In this document: positions 11,983 through 22,220 of the stretch, in pieces
How the letters are laid out: every line of letters begins with the position of its first letter
Position numbering within the stretch: position 1 is the stretch's first letter
From: Flaccisagitta enflata
Taxonomy: Eukaryota > Chaetognatha > Sagittoidea > Aphragmophora
Length of the DNA stretch: 64,000 nt
Reading direction: 5' to 3'
Assembly (NCBI GenBank): GCA_965153355.1
Contig: OZ231126.1
Coordinates: forward strand, 21,328,001-21,392,000
The notes under the pieces: generated by a model
Told to the model about the DNA's origin: nothing
The model's input: the letters and a program-made list of their open reading frames with translations, nothing else
Database searches by the model: none
Program-made: the position numbers and the translations under genes

Positions 11983-12062
11983 TTTTTGGGCAGCGGCCCC
12001 AAGGGCCAATGTCTCTTTCACACAGCAGAAATTTCTCCTTCTCCTCCTTCTCCTTGGTACCC
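11983..12062 (+). mobile_element. Family B arm, solo
   Basis: TTTTTGGGCAGCGGCCCC then AAGGGCCAATGTC and ACACAGCAGAAATTTC match the arms at 27790 and 28230. No mate arm was found nearby on the right. The foldback minisatellite immediately to the left could be the interior of this same copy. Confidence 0.65.
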
Positions 12063-12134
12063 CCTCGCTTGGACCAAAAAAAAATTAGAGGAGTGATGTT
12101 AAAAATCCACCCATTGACTCCCAGTGGTCTGTCT

Positions 12135-12531
12135 CAAATTTGACTCAAAAATAACAGTGGACCTGCCACCGCCGCCTCTGCCTCCACTGTTATAGCCCCC
12201 CTCCTGCCACCGCCGCCCTCACCAGCTTTGTTGCCCCCTCCCATGCTGCTACACAATGTGTAGTACACATCTTCCTCACCATTAAAGTGAAAAAAAAAAT
12301 TCTCTCCCACCTCCACATCCTCCTCAACCACCACTGCCTCCTCATTCCTCCTCCTCCCTTGCCACCACCTCCTCTCCTCAACCTCCTCATCCTCCTCCGC
12401 CGCCGCAGCCGCCTCCCCCACAACCACCGCCACCTCCTCCTCCCCTGCCACCGCGTCCTCCTTTTCCGCCATAGCCTCCTCCTCCTCCATTGCTGCTGCC
12501 GCCGCCGCCTCCTCCTCCTCCTCCTCCTCCT

Positions 12532-12578
<47 letters not shown>

Positions 12579-13460
12579 TCCTCTCCTTGAATTTTTTTAA
12601 ATTATTCTTTTAATTCATTTCAAATACTTTTTTTAGATTTTCTCTTTTTTTTTTTCATTTCTTTTATTTGATTTCTTTTAAATTTGATTCTTTTTTTGAT
12701 ATCTTATAAAATGTTCTTTGAATTTTTTTAAATTTGATTTTTTTTGTAAAGGAGGCGGCGGCGGCGGCAGTTGGGGAGGAGGAGGCGGCAGAGGAGGAGG
12801 AGGAGGCGGCGGCGGCGGCGACAGCAGAGTGGGAAGAGGAGGAGGAAGATGAGGAGAGGAGGCGGTGGTGAAGGAGGAAGTAAGAGGCGGCAGCGGCGGC
12901 GGTGGCGGAGAAGGACGAGGAGGAGAGGAGGCGGCGGTGGCGGAGAAGGACAAGGAGTGGAGGCGGCGGCGGCGGCAGCGGAGAAGAACGAGGAGGAGAG
13001 GAGGCGGCGGCGGCGGCGGAGAAGGTCGAGGAGGAGAGGAGGCGGCGGCGGCGGAGAAGGACAAGGAGGAGTGGAGGCGGCGGCGGCAGCGGAGAAAGAC
13101 GAGGAGGAGTGGAGGCGGCGGCGGCGGCGGAGAAGGATGAGGAGGAGAGGTGGCAGCAGCAGCGGAGAGGGACGAGGAGGATAGGAGGCGGCGGCGGCGG
13201 CGGCGGCTGCGGCGGCGGAGAAGGACGAGGAGTGGAGGCGGCGGCGGCGGCGGCGGCGGCGGAGGAGGAGGAGCAGCAGCAGCAGCAGGAGGAGGAGGCG
13301 GCGGCGGCGTTAAAGAGATAGTAGCAGCTGAAAGTAATCTCTACAATGAAAATACCCATGATACAAAACAAATGGAGGAGGCGGCGGCGGGAGATTGAGA
13401 TCATGTAGACAGATTTGTTGTAGCAGAGGCAGAGGCGGCGGCGGCGGCGGAGGCAGTGGC
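12135..13460. repeat. Large C-rich / G-rich foldback with AT-rich centre
   Basis: 12140-12585 is built of CCT and CCG trinucleotides, with pure CCG at 12532-12576. 12750-13460 is built of GGA and GGC, that is, the inverse. They flank about 165 bp of AT-rich sequence in which TTTGAATTTTTTTAAAT appears near both sides. The transcript of either strand could fold into a long hairpin. Open frames here (up to 297 codons on the minus strand, 139 on the plus) encode only A/S/P/L or R/G/E runs and exist in several frames at once, so none is called. Confidence 0.85.
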
Positions 13461-13559
13461 AGCAGCACTGACAACTATTTAAGTAGGGTCTATATTGTAG
13501 AAGAAGAGAGAGGGTGGTATAGTAGTGGGAAAAGGGGTGGTGAATGATTGAGATCATGT

Positions 13560-13800
13560 TAGCAGTTGGATCTCAGGCAGAGGCAGTGGCAATGGCCCTA
13601 ATAAGATGGTATTTCCAATGGGCAGGGGCTATGGGCAGGGTCATTTCAGCCCGCTGGTTGTCACTACCTCTAAAAATCTGAGATGTAGATGCTTTTTGGG
13701 TATGTGTAATGGATAAATGGTAGGGAGGCGTGGGGTGTGAATAAGGGTTGGATGCCCCTGCCCACCCGTCCGCAACGATATCGTGACCCCTTGTCACTTG
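13560..13800 (-). mobile_element. Family A 'GGTGGGCAGGGGC' end, partial
   Basis: 13740-13800 reads GGTTGGATGCCCCTGCCCAC then CCGTCCGCAACGATATCG and TTGTCACTTG. This matches 55430-55484 at the end of a complete family A copy. 13560-13735 has GGCAGTGGC and GGGCAGGGGCTATGGGCAG repeats and is probably related. Confidence 0.5.
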
Positions 13801-13959
13801 TATCTTTTATCTTTGTCCTAATTCCATCATTCCCTCTTTGGCATCTTATTCTTTCTGATATTTTTCTTTCTTTTTTTTTTTTTTTTTTTTGCTCATTTTG
13901 CTCAATTTGCTAATTTCTTCTTTTTTTCCTTTTTTTTTTGGTTTCGTTTTTGTTTTTGT

Positions 13960-14262
13960 CAGGCCTGTATATCATTGAGTCCCCCCCCCCGTGGGGTTTA
14001 GAGATGGGGAAGAAAATCAAAGGGGGAAAAAAGAGAAAAAAGAGAAAATTTGGGGAAAATATAACTTTTAGCAGTACCAAATCATAAATAATGATTAGTA
14101 CAACACAATTTAACACTATTTAAACCTTAACTACACTGTTTCACTGCCTTATGGGGAAGAAAATCATACATTTTAAAATGAGACGCAACGGGTCGCGGGG
14201 AAGAAAATCAAAGGCAGGGGAGGGGAAAAAAATCAAAAGCGACTCAATAATGTACACCCCTG
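13960..14262. mobile_element. hAT-like MITE, copy 1
   Basis: The left terminus CAGGCCTGTATATCATTGAG and the right terminus (reverse complement CAGGGGTGTACATTATTGAG) are imperfect inverted repeats. The flanks are GTTTTTGT on the left and GATTTTGT on the right, a 7/8 match and the 8 bp target-duplication length of hAT transposons. The interior repeats GGGGAAGAAAATCAAAG. A homologous copy lies at 42034-42344. No transposase ORF, so non-autonomous. Confidence 0.75.
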
Positions 14263-14900
14263 GATTTTGTTCTTATTTCTCATCTTTTGGAAACGTCAAT
14301 CCAATAATTTAGCGAGGGAGAGTGAAACCGACAACGTCAAATTTATTTTTTGTCAAAAATCGCTTAGTTTTATATTTTCTTATGTATATGGAATACAAAA
14401 TAATTGGTTAGTGACATATATATGATTAAATTATCCTATATCAATTAGTATCTATTCATATAGATCACGGAGAGGCCAATAACTATCGTGAAATAGCGGT
14501 GTTCAAACAGTATATATCAGCTATGCCAATTTCATCATATTTAGTTAATTACGAACAAATAAAAACGCCTCTTAATATGGCGTTATGATTTATAACTTTT
14601 TATAGGAAAAACTTTGTAAAATTTGTGATCGAACGCCGTTGGCCGCGTCCAAATCGGCTCACCCGATCAGCGCCGCCAGCCTCGCATAAGTTAAAAAAAT
14701 TTAATCGAAAAAAAATCATCAAGGTTGTTGTCTGGTTTAGGCGCCGCGAAATTACGGCTGTTACGAATACTGATCAGAAGAAGATTTTTCCTTCCTGCAC
14801 AATTTTTTAAGATAGTAACTGATAAAGTTTATGTTTCAGCATATCATTCGAATCCTCTTTTCATGAAGAGTATGAAAATTATAATGGATATTATTTTCTC
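14263..14900. other. Unannotated stretch
   Basis: AT-rich. No gene or repeat recognised before the minisatellite starts. Confidence 0.5.
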
Positions 14901-14924
14901 AAAAAGCTGTGGCTGTTGTGACCA

Positions 14925-16340
14925 CAGACTCGAAAACCTTGACCACAGACTTGATCATAAACTTGAAACTTGCAACCACAGATATGGAAATCGCCCTCAC
15001 AGACTCGGAAATCGCCCCCACAGACTGGGAAATTGCGCCCCCAGACTCGTTAATCGCGCCCACAGACTCGGTAATTGCCCCCACAGACTCGGTAATTGCC
15101 CCCACAGACTCGGTAATCGCCCCCACAGACTCGGTAATCGCCCCCACAGACTGGGAAATCGACACAACAGACTGGAAAATCTAGACTGCAGACTGGGAAA
15201 TTTAGACTGCAGACTGGGAAATCCAGACCACAGACTCGGAAATCCAGACCACAGACTCGGAAATCCAGACCACAGATTAGGAAATCTAGACCACAGACTG
15301 GGAAGTCGAGACCACAGACTCGAAAATCGAGACCACAGACTCGAAAATCGAGACCACAGACTCGGAAATCGAGACCACAGACTCGGAAATCGAGACCACA
15401 GACTCGGAAATCGAGACTACAGACTCGGAAATCGAGACCACAGACTCGGAAATCGAGACCACAGACTCGGAAATTGAGACCACAGACTCGGAAATCGAGA
15501 CCACAGACTCGGAAATCGAGACCACAGACTCGGAAATCGAGACCACAGACTCGGAAATCGAGACCACAGACTCGGAAATCGAGACCACAGACTCGAAAAT
15601 TGAGACCACAGACTCGAAAATCAAGACTACAAACTGGGAAATCGAGACCACAGACTGGGAAATCGAGGAAACAGACTGGGAAATCGAGACCACAGACTGG
15701 GAAATCGAGACCACAGATTGGAAATTCAGGACCACAGACTGGAAATTCGAGACCACAGACTGGGAAATCAAGACCACACTGGGAAATCGAGACCACAGAC
15801 TGGGAAATCGAGACCACAGACTGGGAAATCGAGGCCACAGACTGGGAAATCGAGACCACAGACTGGGAAATCGAGACCGCAGACTGGAAATTTGAGACCA
15901 CAGACTGGAAATTTGAGACCACAGACTGGGAAATCAAGACCATAGACTGGGAAATCGAGACCACAAACTGGGAAATCGAGACCATAGACTGGGAAATCGA
16001 GACGACAGACTGGGAAATTGAGACCATAGACTGGGAAATCGAGACGACAGACTGGGAAATTGAGACCACAGGCTGGGAAATCGAGACCACAGACTGGGAA
16101 ATTGAGACCACAGACTGGAAAATCAAGACCACAGACTGGAAAATCGAGACCACAGACTGGGAAATCGAGACCACAGACTGGGAAATCGAGAGTTTGAGAC
16201 CACAGAGTGGGAAATCAAGACCACAGACTGGGAAATTGAGACCACAGACTCGGAAATCGAGAACACACTCAGAAATTGAGACCAGAGACTCGGAAATCAA
16301 AACGACAGACTCGGAAATCAATACCACAGACTCGGATATT
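14925..16340. repeat. 21-bp minisatellite, ~65 copies
   Basis: The unit begins GACCACAGACTCGG and is 21 bp long. The array passes through blocks of sequence variants: CCCCCACAGACTCGG at the left, CTCGG units at 15200-15640, CTGGG units at 15640-16230, then CTCGG again. Because 21 is a multiple of 3 and the unit lacks stops, frames of 250-490 codons stay open on both strands and encode heptads such as DHRLGNR, RPQTRKS, SVVSISE and CGLDFRV. Indels switch the frame in mid-array, so I treat these as non-coding. Confidence 0.95.
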
Positions 16341-16532
16341 GAGTGAGCAAGCGAGCCGGTGAATGGAGCGAGGGAGCAAAGCGAGTGTAGCCAAGCAGAC
16401 CGCTGCAAAAGCGAGTGAGCTAACAAACATAGCGGGCATCCAACCTGCATCCACACCCAAACCCCCACACACGGACCGACGGACCGACGGACTGACGGCC
16501 TCTTATGGAGTTGCGTGTCCACAACTAAAAAG
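16340..16532 (+). mobile_element. Family A element
   Basis: After GAGTGAGCAAGCGAGCC (also found inverted at 5990-6040), the sequence runs GCATCCAACCTGCATCC, ACGGACCGACGGACCGACGG, CCTCTTATGGAGTTGCG and TGTCCACAACTAAAAAG. This matches the 47521 and 60204 copies. It sits inside the minisatellite, whose remnants resume at 16881. Confidence 0.7.
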
Positions 16533-16689
16533 ATGAAATCGTGCTAGCGGCTAGGACCTGTTGTAATTCTCATACTCAGATCCCGAAATGTGTCAGATGA
16601 GAGAGCAGATAAACGGGGCTTCTTCGCTTCGAAACTTCCTTCGAATCTTCTTTTTCCACCTCTCAACATTCACGTCAGTGGACACATTC

Positions 16690-16726
16690 GCACACACACA
16701 CATTCGCACACACACACACACACATT

Positions 16727-16820
<94 letters not shown>

Positions 16821-16840
16821 AGCACTGACACACGAGCACT

Positions 16841-16880
<40 letters not shown>
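16690..16880. repeat. (AC)n microsatellite
   Basis: Long AC dinucleotide tract interrupted by GGAGCACTGACACACG at 16818-16840. Confidence 0.95.
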
Positions 16881-16883
<3 letters not shown>

Positions 16884-17240
16884 CAAAAATTGCGACCACA
16901 GACTCGGAAATTGCAACAACAGACTCGAAAATTGCGCCCAGACTCTAATGTCATGACCACAGACTGCGTATTGCAAACACAGACTCAAAAATCGCGAACG
17001 GACTTGAAAATCAAGACAACAGACTGAAAACAAGGCCCTTTACACGGCAGCATTAGTCGCGGTCGGGTGGGCAGGAGTGGAAAACCTAAAAAAGTGATTT
17101 GTGACGGACGGACAGACAGACCGCCGGACTGACGGACCAAAAAGTGGCTTATACAGTTGCGTGTCCGCGACTAAAAATTGAAACTGGACTCAAAAATACA
17201 ACCGCAGACTCAAAACCGAAGACTGCAGGCGAATGTCAAG
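16881..17240 (+). repeat. Degenerate 21-bp minisatellite remnants with an inserted family A copy
   Basis: GACCACAGACTCGGAAATTG and diverged units fill 16881-17028. A family A element occupies 17029-17177 (AACAAGGCCC, TTAGTCGCGGTCGGGTGGGC, GACGGACGGACAGACAG, GTTGCGTGTCCGCGACTAAA). ACTCAAAAATACAACCGCAG units continue to 17240. This shows that family A inserted into an already existing array. Confidence 0.75.
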
Positions 17241-17279
17241 AAACGTCTAGTGGGCAGGGGTAGAACTAGCCATTCTTTT

Positions 17280-18185
17280 AATGATTCAAATTCAACAAAA
17301 CTATATATCACTGTATAGCTGATGAAGTAACATTCAAAAATGCTTAGAAGAATTTTGTTAACTGAGCACATTTTTCATGCAAATTAAGCTTAATTAGACA
17401 GATTTTGTACACAAAACAATACAAAATTAAGCATATCGTAGCAAATAAATCAATATGAGAATATTTTTTTACCTAAATAATGTTTAAACGCAATTGTGTG
17501 AGGATGTTTCATGGAAAAAAAATTGAAATATGATGAATTTTCAAAAAATCTCTGTAAGCACCATTTTTGGTTGGTTGGGCAGTTCGGTAAGAATTTCTTC
17601 CGCCAAGCTCTTCTTCATACTACTTATGTAGATACTCTTAAACAACTTTCATGCAAAATTTCAGCCAAATTGACTGACTCATTAAAAAGTTATGCCACTT
17701 TTCATTTTTTCATCAAGTAGGTTGGTTGGGCTGGTTGGGCTGGTCGGATTCATCTTCAGAAGACCAAATTTTTTCTCCTGATCTCTCTTGGTAAAGTCTG
17801 TTTTCCCGCAATAAATCATGGGTGTAGCTCAAAGGGTTCCTGAGATATGGGCAATTTTGTAAATTGGACAAATTGTATTTTTTTCCTTCAAAGTCCGCAA
17901 AATCTTGACTTCCGCTGAGAAGAAAATAACTACGATGATCGTCCGATGAGCAACACTTTCGGGACCAACAAAATATGAAATTTCATTGTGACTGAACGCC
18001 TGGGAGTTAAGACTTCAGATTTTTCAGTGTAGACTCAAAATTTCACGCTCTTTCACGTGGTGTAATCAGATTTTATGTTCATTGTGTCATTTTCACACCA
18101 TAGTGGCATATCTTAAGCATTAGGTATGCGTTAGGAACCAATTTGGGGGTGTTCGCGAATTGATACGCTCCAAGAAAAATTTTAT
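17280..18185 (+). repeat. Dispersed repeat C, copy 1 (~0.9 kb)
   Basis: The reverse complement of this segment aligns by eye with 44536-45440. Shared landmarks are GTATGCGTTAGGAACC with TTCGCGAATTGATACGC, TTTCATTGTGACTGAACG, the GGTTGGTTGGGCTGGTTGG tract, and TTTTTCATGCAAATTAAGC. No long frame. It is a dispersed repeat of unknown class. Confidence 0.75.
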
Positions 18186-18504
18186 TTCTCTGCTTAGGAT
18201 CCATCCATTAACACGAAAATGGAGAGGAGTGCCCCTCAAGTAGTTGTCCATCGAATGGCAAAAGAAAATATACTTAATGTTTAAGCAAAATGAGCAAAAT
18301 TGTCATAATGTTCAGCTTTGAGAGGAAAAAGGCAAAAAAAAAAAACAAAAACAAAAAAAAACGAGGAGGGGAAAATTTGATATTCACACCATTTTTGATA
18401 ACCTTTTGTTTAAGTAATGAGTTGAAATTTTTTGTGTATACTGTGGGATTGATAATGGTCAATGAAAACTCATAATATCATATGATAAGACATTTTTTTA
18501 TTTG
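18186..18504. other. Unannotated stretch with A-rich tract
   Basis: An AAAAACAAAAACAAAAAAAA tract lies at 18340. Nothing else is recognisable. Confidence 0.5.
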
Positions 18505-18625
18505 TTTTACTTGCTATTTTCTGTCGGTCCGTCGGTCCATCACATATTTGAATTCCGGGCAGTTTTCGCATTACTGCTCCTGCCTAACCATCTGCGACTG
18601 TCTTGCCGTGTATCCAGCCTTGTTT
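18505..18625 (-). mobile_element. Family A element, hairpin end degraded
   Basis: GTCGGTCCGTCGGTCC, ACATATTTGAATTCCGGGCAG, TTACTGCTCCTGCCTAACC and GCCGTGTATCCAGCCTTG match 59680-59783 in order. The hairpin itself is not preserved. Confidence 0.7.
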
Positions 18626-18663
18626 CACTTGATCACCACAAATGGATCAACAGACTTCCGGCC

Positions 18664-18786
<123 letters not shown>

Positions 18787-18860
18787 CGCAACGAAAGCTT
18801 TTTTCTCTGAACCGAATTCGGAACAAGTCAGGATTTTTTTTTTGGTCGATTTGATTGGTC

Positions 18861-18866
<6 letters not shown>

Positions 18867-18925
<59 letters not shown>

Positions 18926-19007
18926 CAGAATCCAGTATATTTGTTTTGGCGTCATATTATGTATCATTGACAAGTACAGCAGCGATGACAACATTGTTAA
19001 CGACAGC

Positions 19008-19096
<89 letters not shown>

Positions 19097-19098
19097 CG
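18867..19098 (+). repeat. Compound cassette: (CT)n, unique linker, (CAA)n
   Basis: A CT tract (18867-18922), a linker with TCATATTATGTATCATTGAC and AACATTGTTAAC, then about 90 bp of pure CAA. It has the same structure and a related linker to 4849-5216. Confidence 0.85.
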
Positions 19099-19639
19099 CA
19101 AAATTGTTCAATTTGTTCAAGTGACAAGTCTTAGAATTTATCCATCGCAGGTTTTGAATTTTTGCTCTTCTACTTGCAAGGAATCTATTATTTCCAGTCA
19201 ATCTTTCTTGGTCTGTGTCAATTAAACAAAGCAATGCCTTCACCAGGGTTTCTTCACTAGGGTTTCTTTTACTAATAACATAATATTTAACTATGAGAAT
19301 TAAGATTCACCCCCCCCCCCCGATTAATATTCAATAGAAAATGACAAATTTCATCAAAAAATACAGTTATGAAAATAGACTGAAACCAAAATTTTGCCTT
19401 TTTTTGCACCCCGACTTAAGTCATGTGGTGTACTGTGGGACATAAAATTTTCATTTGAAACAAAAACAGTGGTGACAATGACTTGATTAACGGCTAACTT
19501 GATTAACGACTAAAGTGTTATTGTGTAGGTTGAACAGATGACATCACAAAATATTCAAAATCGACCAAAACTTGGTTTAACTCACTGCACGTTTCACGAA
19601 CGCTCAATTGTTCATGAATATGTATCACAAACATTCGTG
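19099..19639. other. Unannotated stretch
   Basis: Nothing recognisable apart from a C10 run near 19311. Confidence 0.5.
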
Positions 19640-19697
19640 AATCACAAATGTTTGTAGACGGACGGACGTAGACCACACCTCTTACAAAGTCGCGAGG

Positions 19698-19730
<33 letters not shown>

Positions 19731-19790
19731 CATAAGATGGCACATAAACTCTTTTAAGTTGCGGACACGCAACTCTATAAGAGCCCATCT
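19640..19790 (-). mobile_element. Family A-like ends around a GA tract
   Basis: GACGGACGGACGTAGACC, CTCTTACAAAGTCGCGAGG, a GA-rich tract, then AAGTTGCGGACACGCAACTC with TATAAGAG. Two family A hairpin-type ends lie in opposite orientation, probably from nested or rearranged copies. Confidence 0.5.
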
Positions 19791-19879
19791 TAAACTTGGA
19801 AATAAGCTTTGAAATTTGACATGCACATATGTTGGAGCCAAATTAAGCTGTATGTAAAAAATTATGAGGCTGTAAAAAT

Positions 19880-20560
19880 TCAAAGGTACCTAAATTTTGA
19901 AAAAAACAGCTTTTTCGTGATTTTTGTAAAGAAAAAAATGTCGTTACCCCCCTAAAAGTTGACCGATTTGGACAAAATTTTTACTGGAGGTACTTCACAT
20001 TATGGACTACCTCCATGTGAAATTTCATCAAAATTAAGTACCAAAAATTGCGTTCGAAAATCCAAAATTCTGGAAAAAAAAACCAAAAATCGACATTGCC
20101 ATAATATGTCAGGCACCTATGAACCATGGGCCAAAATTCCTTTGGAAGACTCTTGGTGATGCCCAAAAAAAAATTGGCGGCCCTGAGAGCCTTTTTTGGG
20201 TGTCAAATAACAATTTAGCGAAAACCGTAAAACCAAAAAACGCGAAAATGGCCAATTTTTGGCCTTTTTTCAACCTGTAACCTCAGAAAAGTTGAAATAT
20301 GGCCCTGAAATTTCAAAAGCACATGTATTAGACCCTACTGATGCTTTTTTGTAAAAAAATTTACGTTTTTGAAAATTTTAAGGTACCTTAATTTTGAAAA
20401 AACGGCTATTTCGCGATTTTTTAAAAGAAAAAAATGCCGTTGCCCCCCTAAAAGTTGACCGATTTAAACAAAATTTTTACTGGAGGTACTTCACATTATG
20501 GACTACCTCCATGTAAAATTTCATCAAATCGGAGCACTTTAAGTACCAAAAATTGTGAAT
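19880..20560 (+). repeat. Two direct copies of a ~500 bp unit (partial second)
   Basis: AAAAGTTGACCGATTTGGAC, TTTTTACTGGAGGTACTTC and ATGGACTACCTCCATGTGA occur at 19955-20030 and again at 20450-20525, with matching flanks (AAGGTACCT...GCTATTTCGCGATTTTT) on the left. It is a dispersed or tandem repeat of unknown class. No gene. Confidence 0.75.
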
Positions 20561-22069
20561 AGAAATGAGATTTTTCATATTTTTACGGATTTTTTTCTTG
20601 CTCACCTATCTTTGAGCGGTCATAACTTTTGAACGGTTTGACCGATTTGGTCGCGCAAAAAAAGGATGGACGCCCCTTGAAAAACTCTACATTTTGGTCA
20701 CCGATTTTTCATAAATCCATCAAAAAATGACTTGGCTATAATCGTTTGAATGGAAAAGATCAGCTGACAAAACTTTTCATGTGGACTAGGGCTAAATTTG
20801 ATGATGTTTGCGCCCCTCTAAGGCCAGCCAATGGGTCAAATCTTTGTTAAATAATCTTACCAAACATATAAATATACATTAGGACCAAGAACGAAACTTT
20901 TTGCCGATATTTAGATTTTCACTCCCCCTGGCTACCAATAGTGTATTACTGTAAATATGAAGCTGGGCTTGGTTTCAAAATATCCTAGATTTTTAGGATT
21001 CTACGTATTTGTTCTCTTTTTAATTTTTAGGATTCTACGTATTTGTTCTCTTTTTAATTCTTATACGAACACACACCCCTTTTTGGTTTCGATCGAGATT
21101 AGGTAATGAGCCTTTTGTTTGTTTTTTTTTGAATCTCGAGAACTCAGTCGGCTGGTTTTAGGGTTTTAGTGTTGGGATCAGCTTGTTTTTAGGATTTGGG
21201 TGAGGGTTGGTGCGACTTAGGGTAAAGGTTAAGTGGGCTGATACAAAAAAGTGTGATATTTGAATCTAACGTTACGCATTTCTGTTCCTGTATTCGCTTC
21301 GTTTAACTATGATGAACAAACGGGCAAAGACTGCTTGACAATTTTTACCCATTTTTTTTATCTGAAGCCTTTAGGCATGTTTTGAGAAACAGCGGGCCAG
21401 CAATGATAAATTCATTATTTGTGACATAGATTTTTCAATGATTCAAAGTCATGTATATAATATGAGGTGACATAGAGGATCTTTTACGCATAATGATCTA
21501 AAGAAATGATATGTAATCATTCGATGGTGAGTTATATCATTATATTCAAGATTAGAATCAATACTACAGGGTGTGAACACATTTATGATTGTTGGCCCGT
21601 CAATTCTCGAATCCTACCTTTAAAAGAGATAGAAAAAGCTACTAGTAAAATAACTATGATGTTCTTAACTTTTGATCTATTTCAAGGCTTGATATTCTTA
21701 TAAACTAGGTTCTTATACTTAAAGAAAATTATAGTTAAAGTTATAGAAAATATAAAGTATTGTTATAAGAATTGGTGCCTTTTGTTGATGAGTTCAGGGC
21801 TGTACGAAGCAGAGAGACCTCTTTAGACCATTTCTTCTAGTGGGTAAACTTAAATTTGAAAAAAAGAACAACAAGAGTAGTGATGTCTTTGTAATAAAGC
21901 AGTTAACTCCAACTGCATGTTCGCATGAAGCTCCCTTGACCTTGTCTGTACCGTAGATATTGTTTAGAAATGTAAATGTAGGGGTAATGATAAGATCCTG
22001 AGTAATAATTATGCAAACAGATCTGAATTTTGGAGGCAGTGACAACCAGTGGCCCATGTAGATTATTTT
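20561..22069. other. Unannotated stretch
   Basis: A 35 bp duplication (TTTTAGGATTCTACGTATTT...) lies at 20990-21060. No domain-bearing frame was seen. A 98-codon minus frame at 21794-22090 is not recognisable. Confidence 0.5.
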
Positions 22070-22220
22070 TTCATTTTCAGTCGCAGACACATAACTCTAT
22101 AAGCTACATTTTGGTACATTGGTTGGTTGGTCCCTCTGACTGTCTCAAAACTGTATTTGAGGCTTTCTGCTCCTGCCCACGCATCTGTGACTAATACTGC
22201 CATGTATATGACCTGGTTCT
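22070..22220 (-). mobile_element. Family A element, diverged
   Basis: CATTTTCAGTCGCAGACACA, ACTCTATAAGCTACATTTTGG, GGTTGGTTGGTCC, TGCTCCTGCCCACGCATC and TGCCATGTATATGACC follow the family A order in reverse orientation. Confidence 0.65.

Noticed and set aside
12664-13557. 297-codon Ser/Pro/Ala-rich frame and overlapping Gly/Arg/Glu frames
   Set aside because: Composition follows GGC/GGA triplets, all phases are open, and there is no domain or splice context.
14925-16340. CRISPR-like array
   Set aside because: Contiguous 21-bp units without spacers, in a eukaryotic context.
15050-16522. 490-codon minus-strand open frame of SVVSISE / CGLDFRV heptads
   Set aside because: It is the translation of a 21-bp minisatellite. 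Several other frames are equally open, the peptide register changes at indels, and it runs into an unrelated family A repeat.
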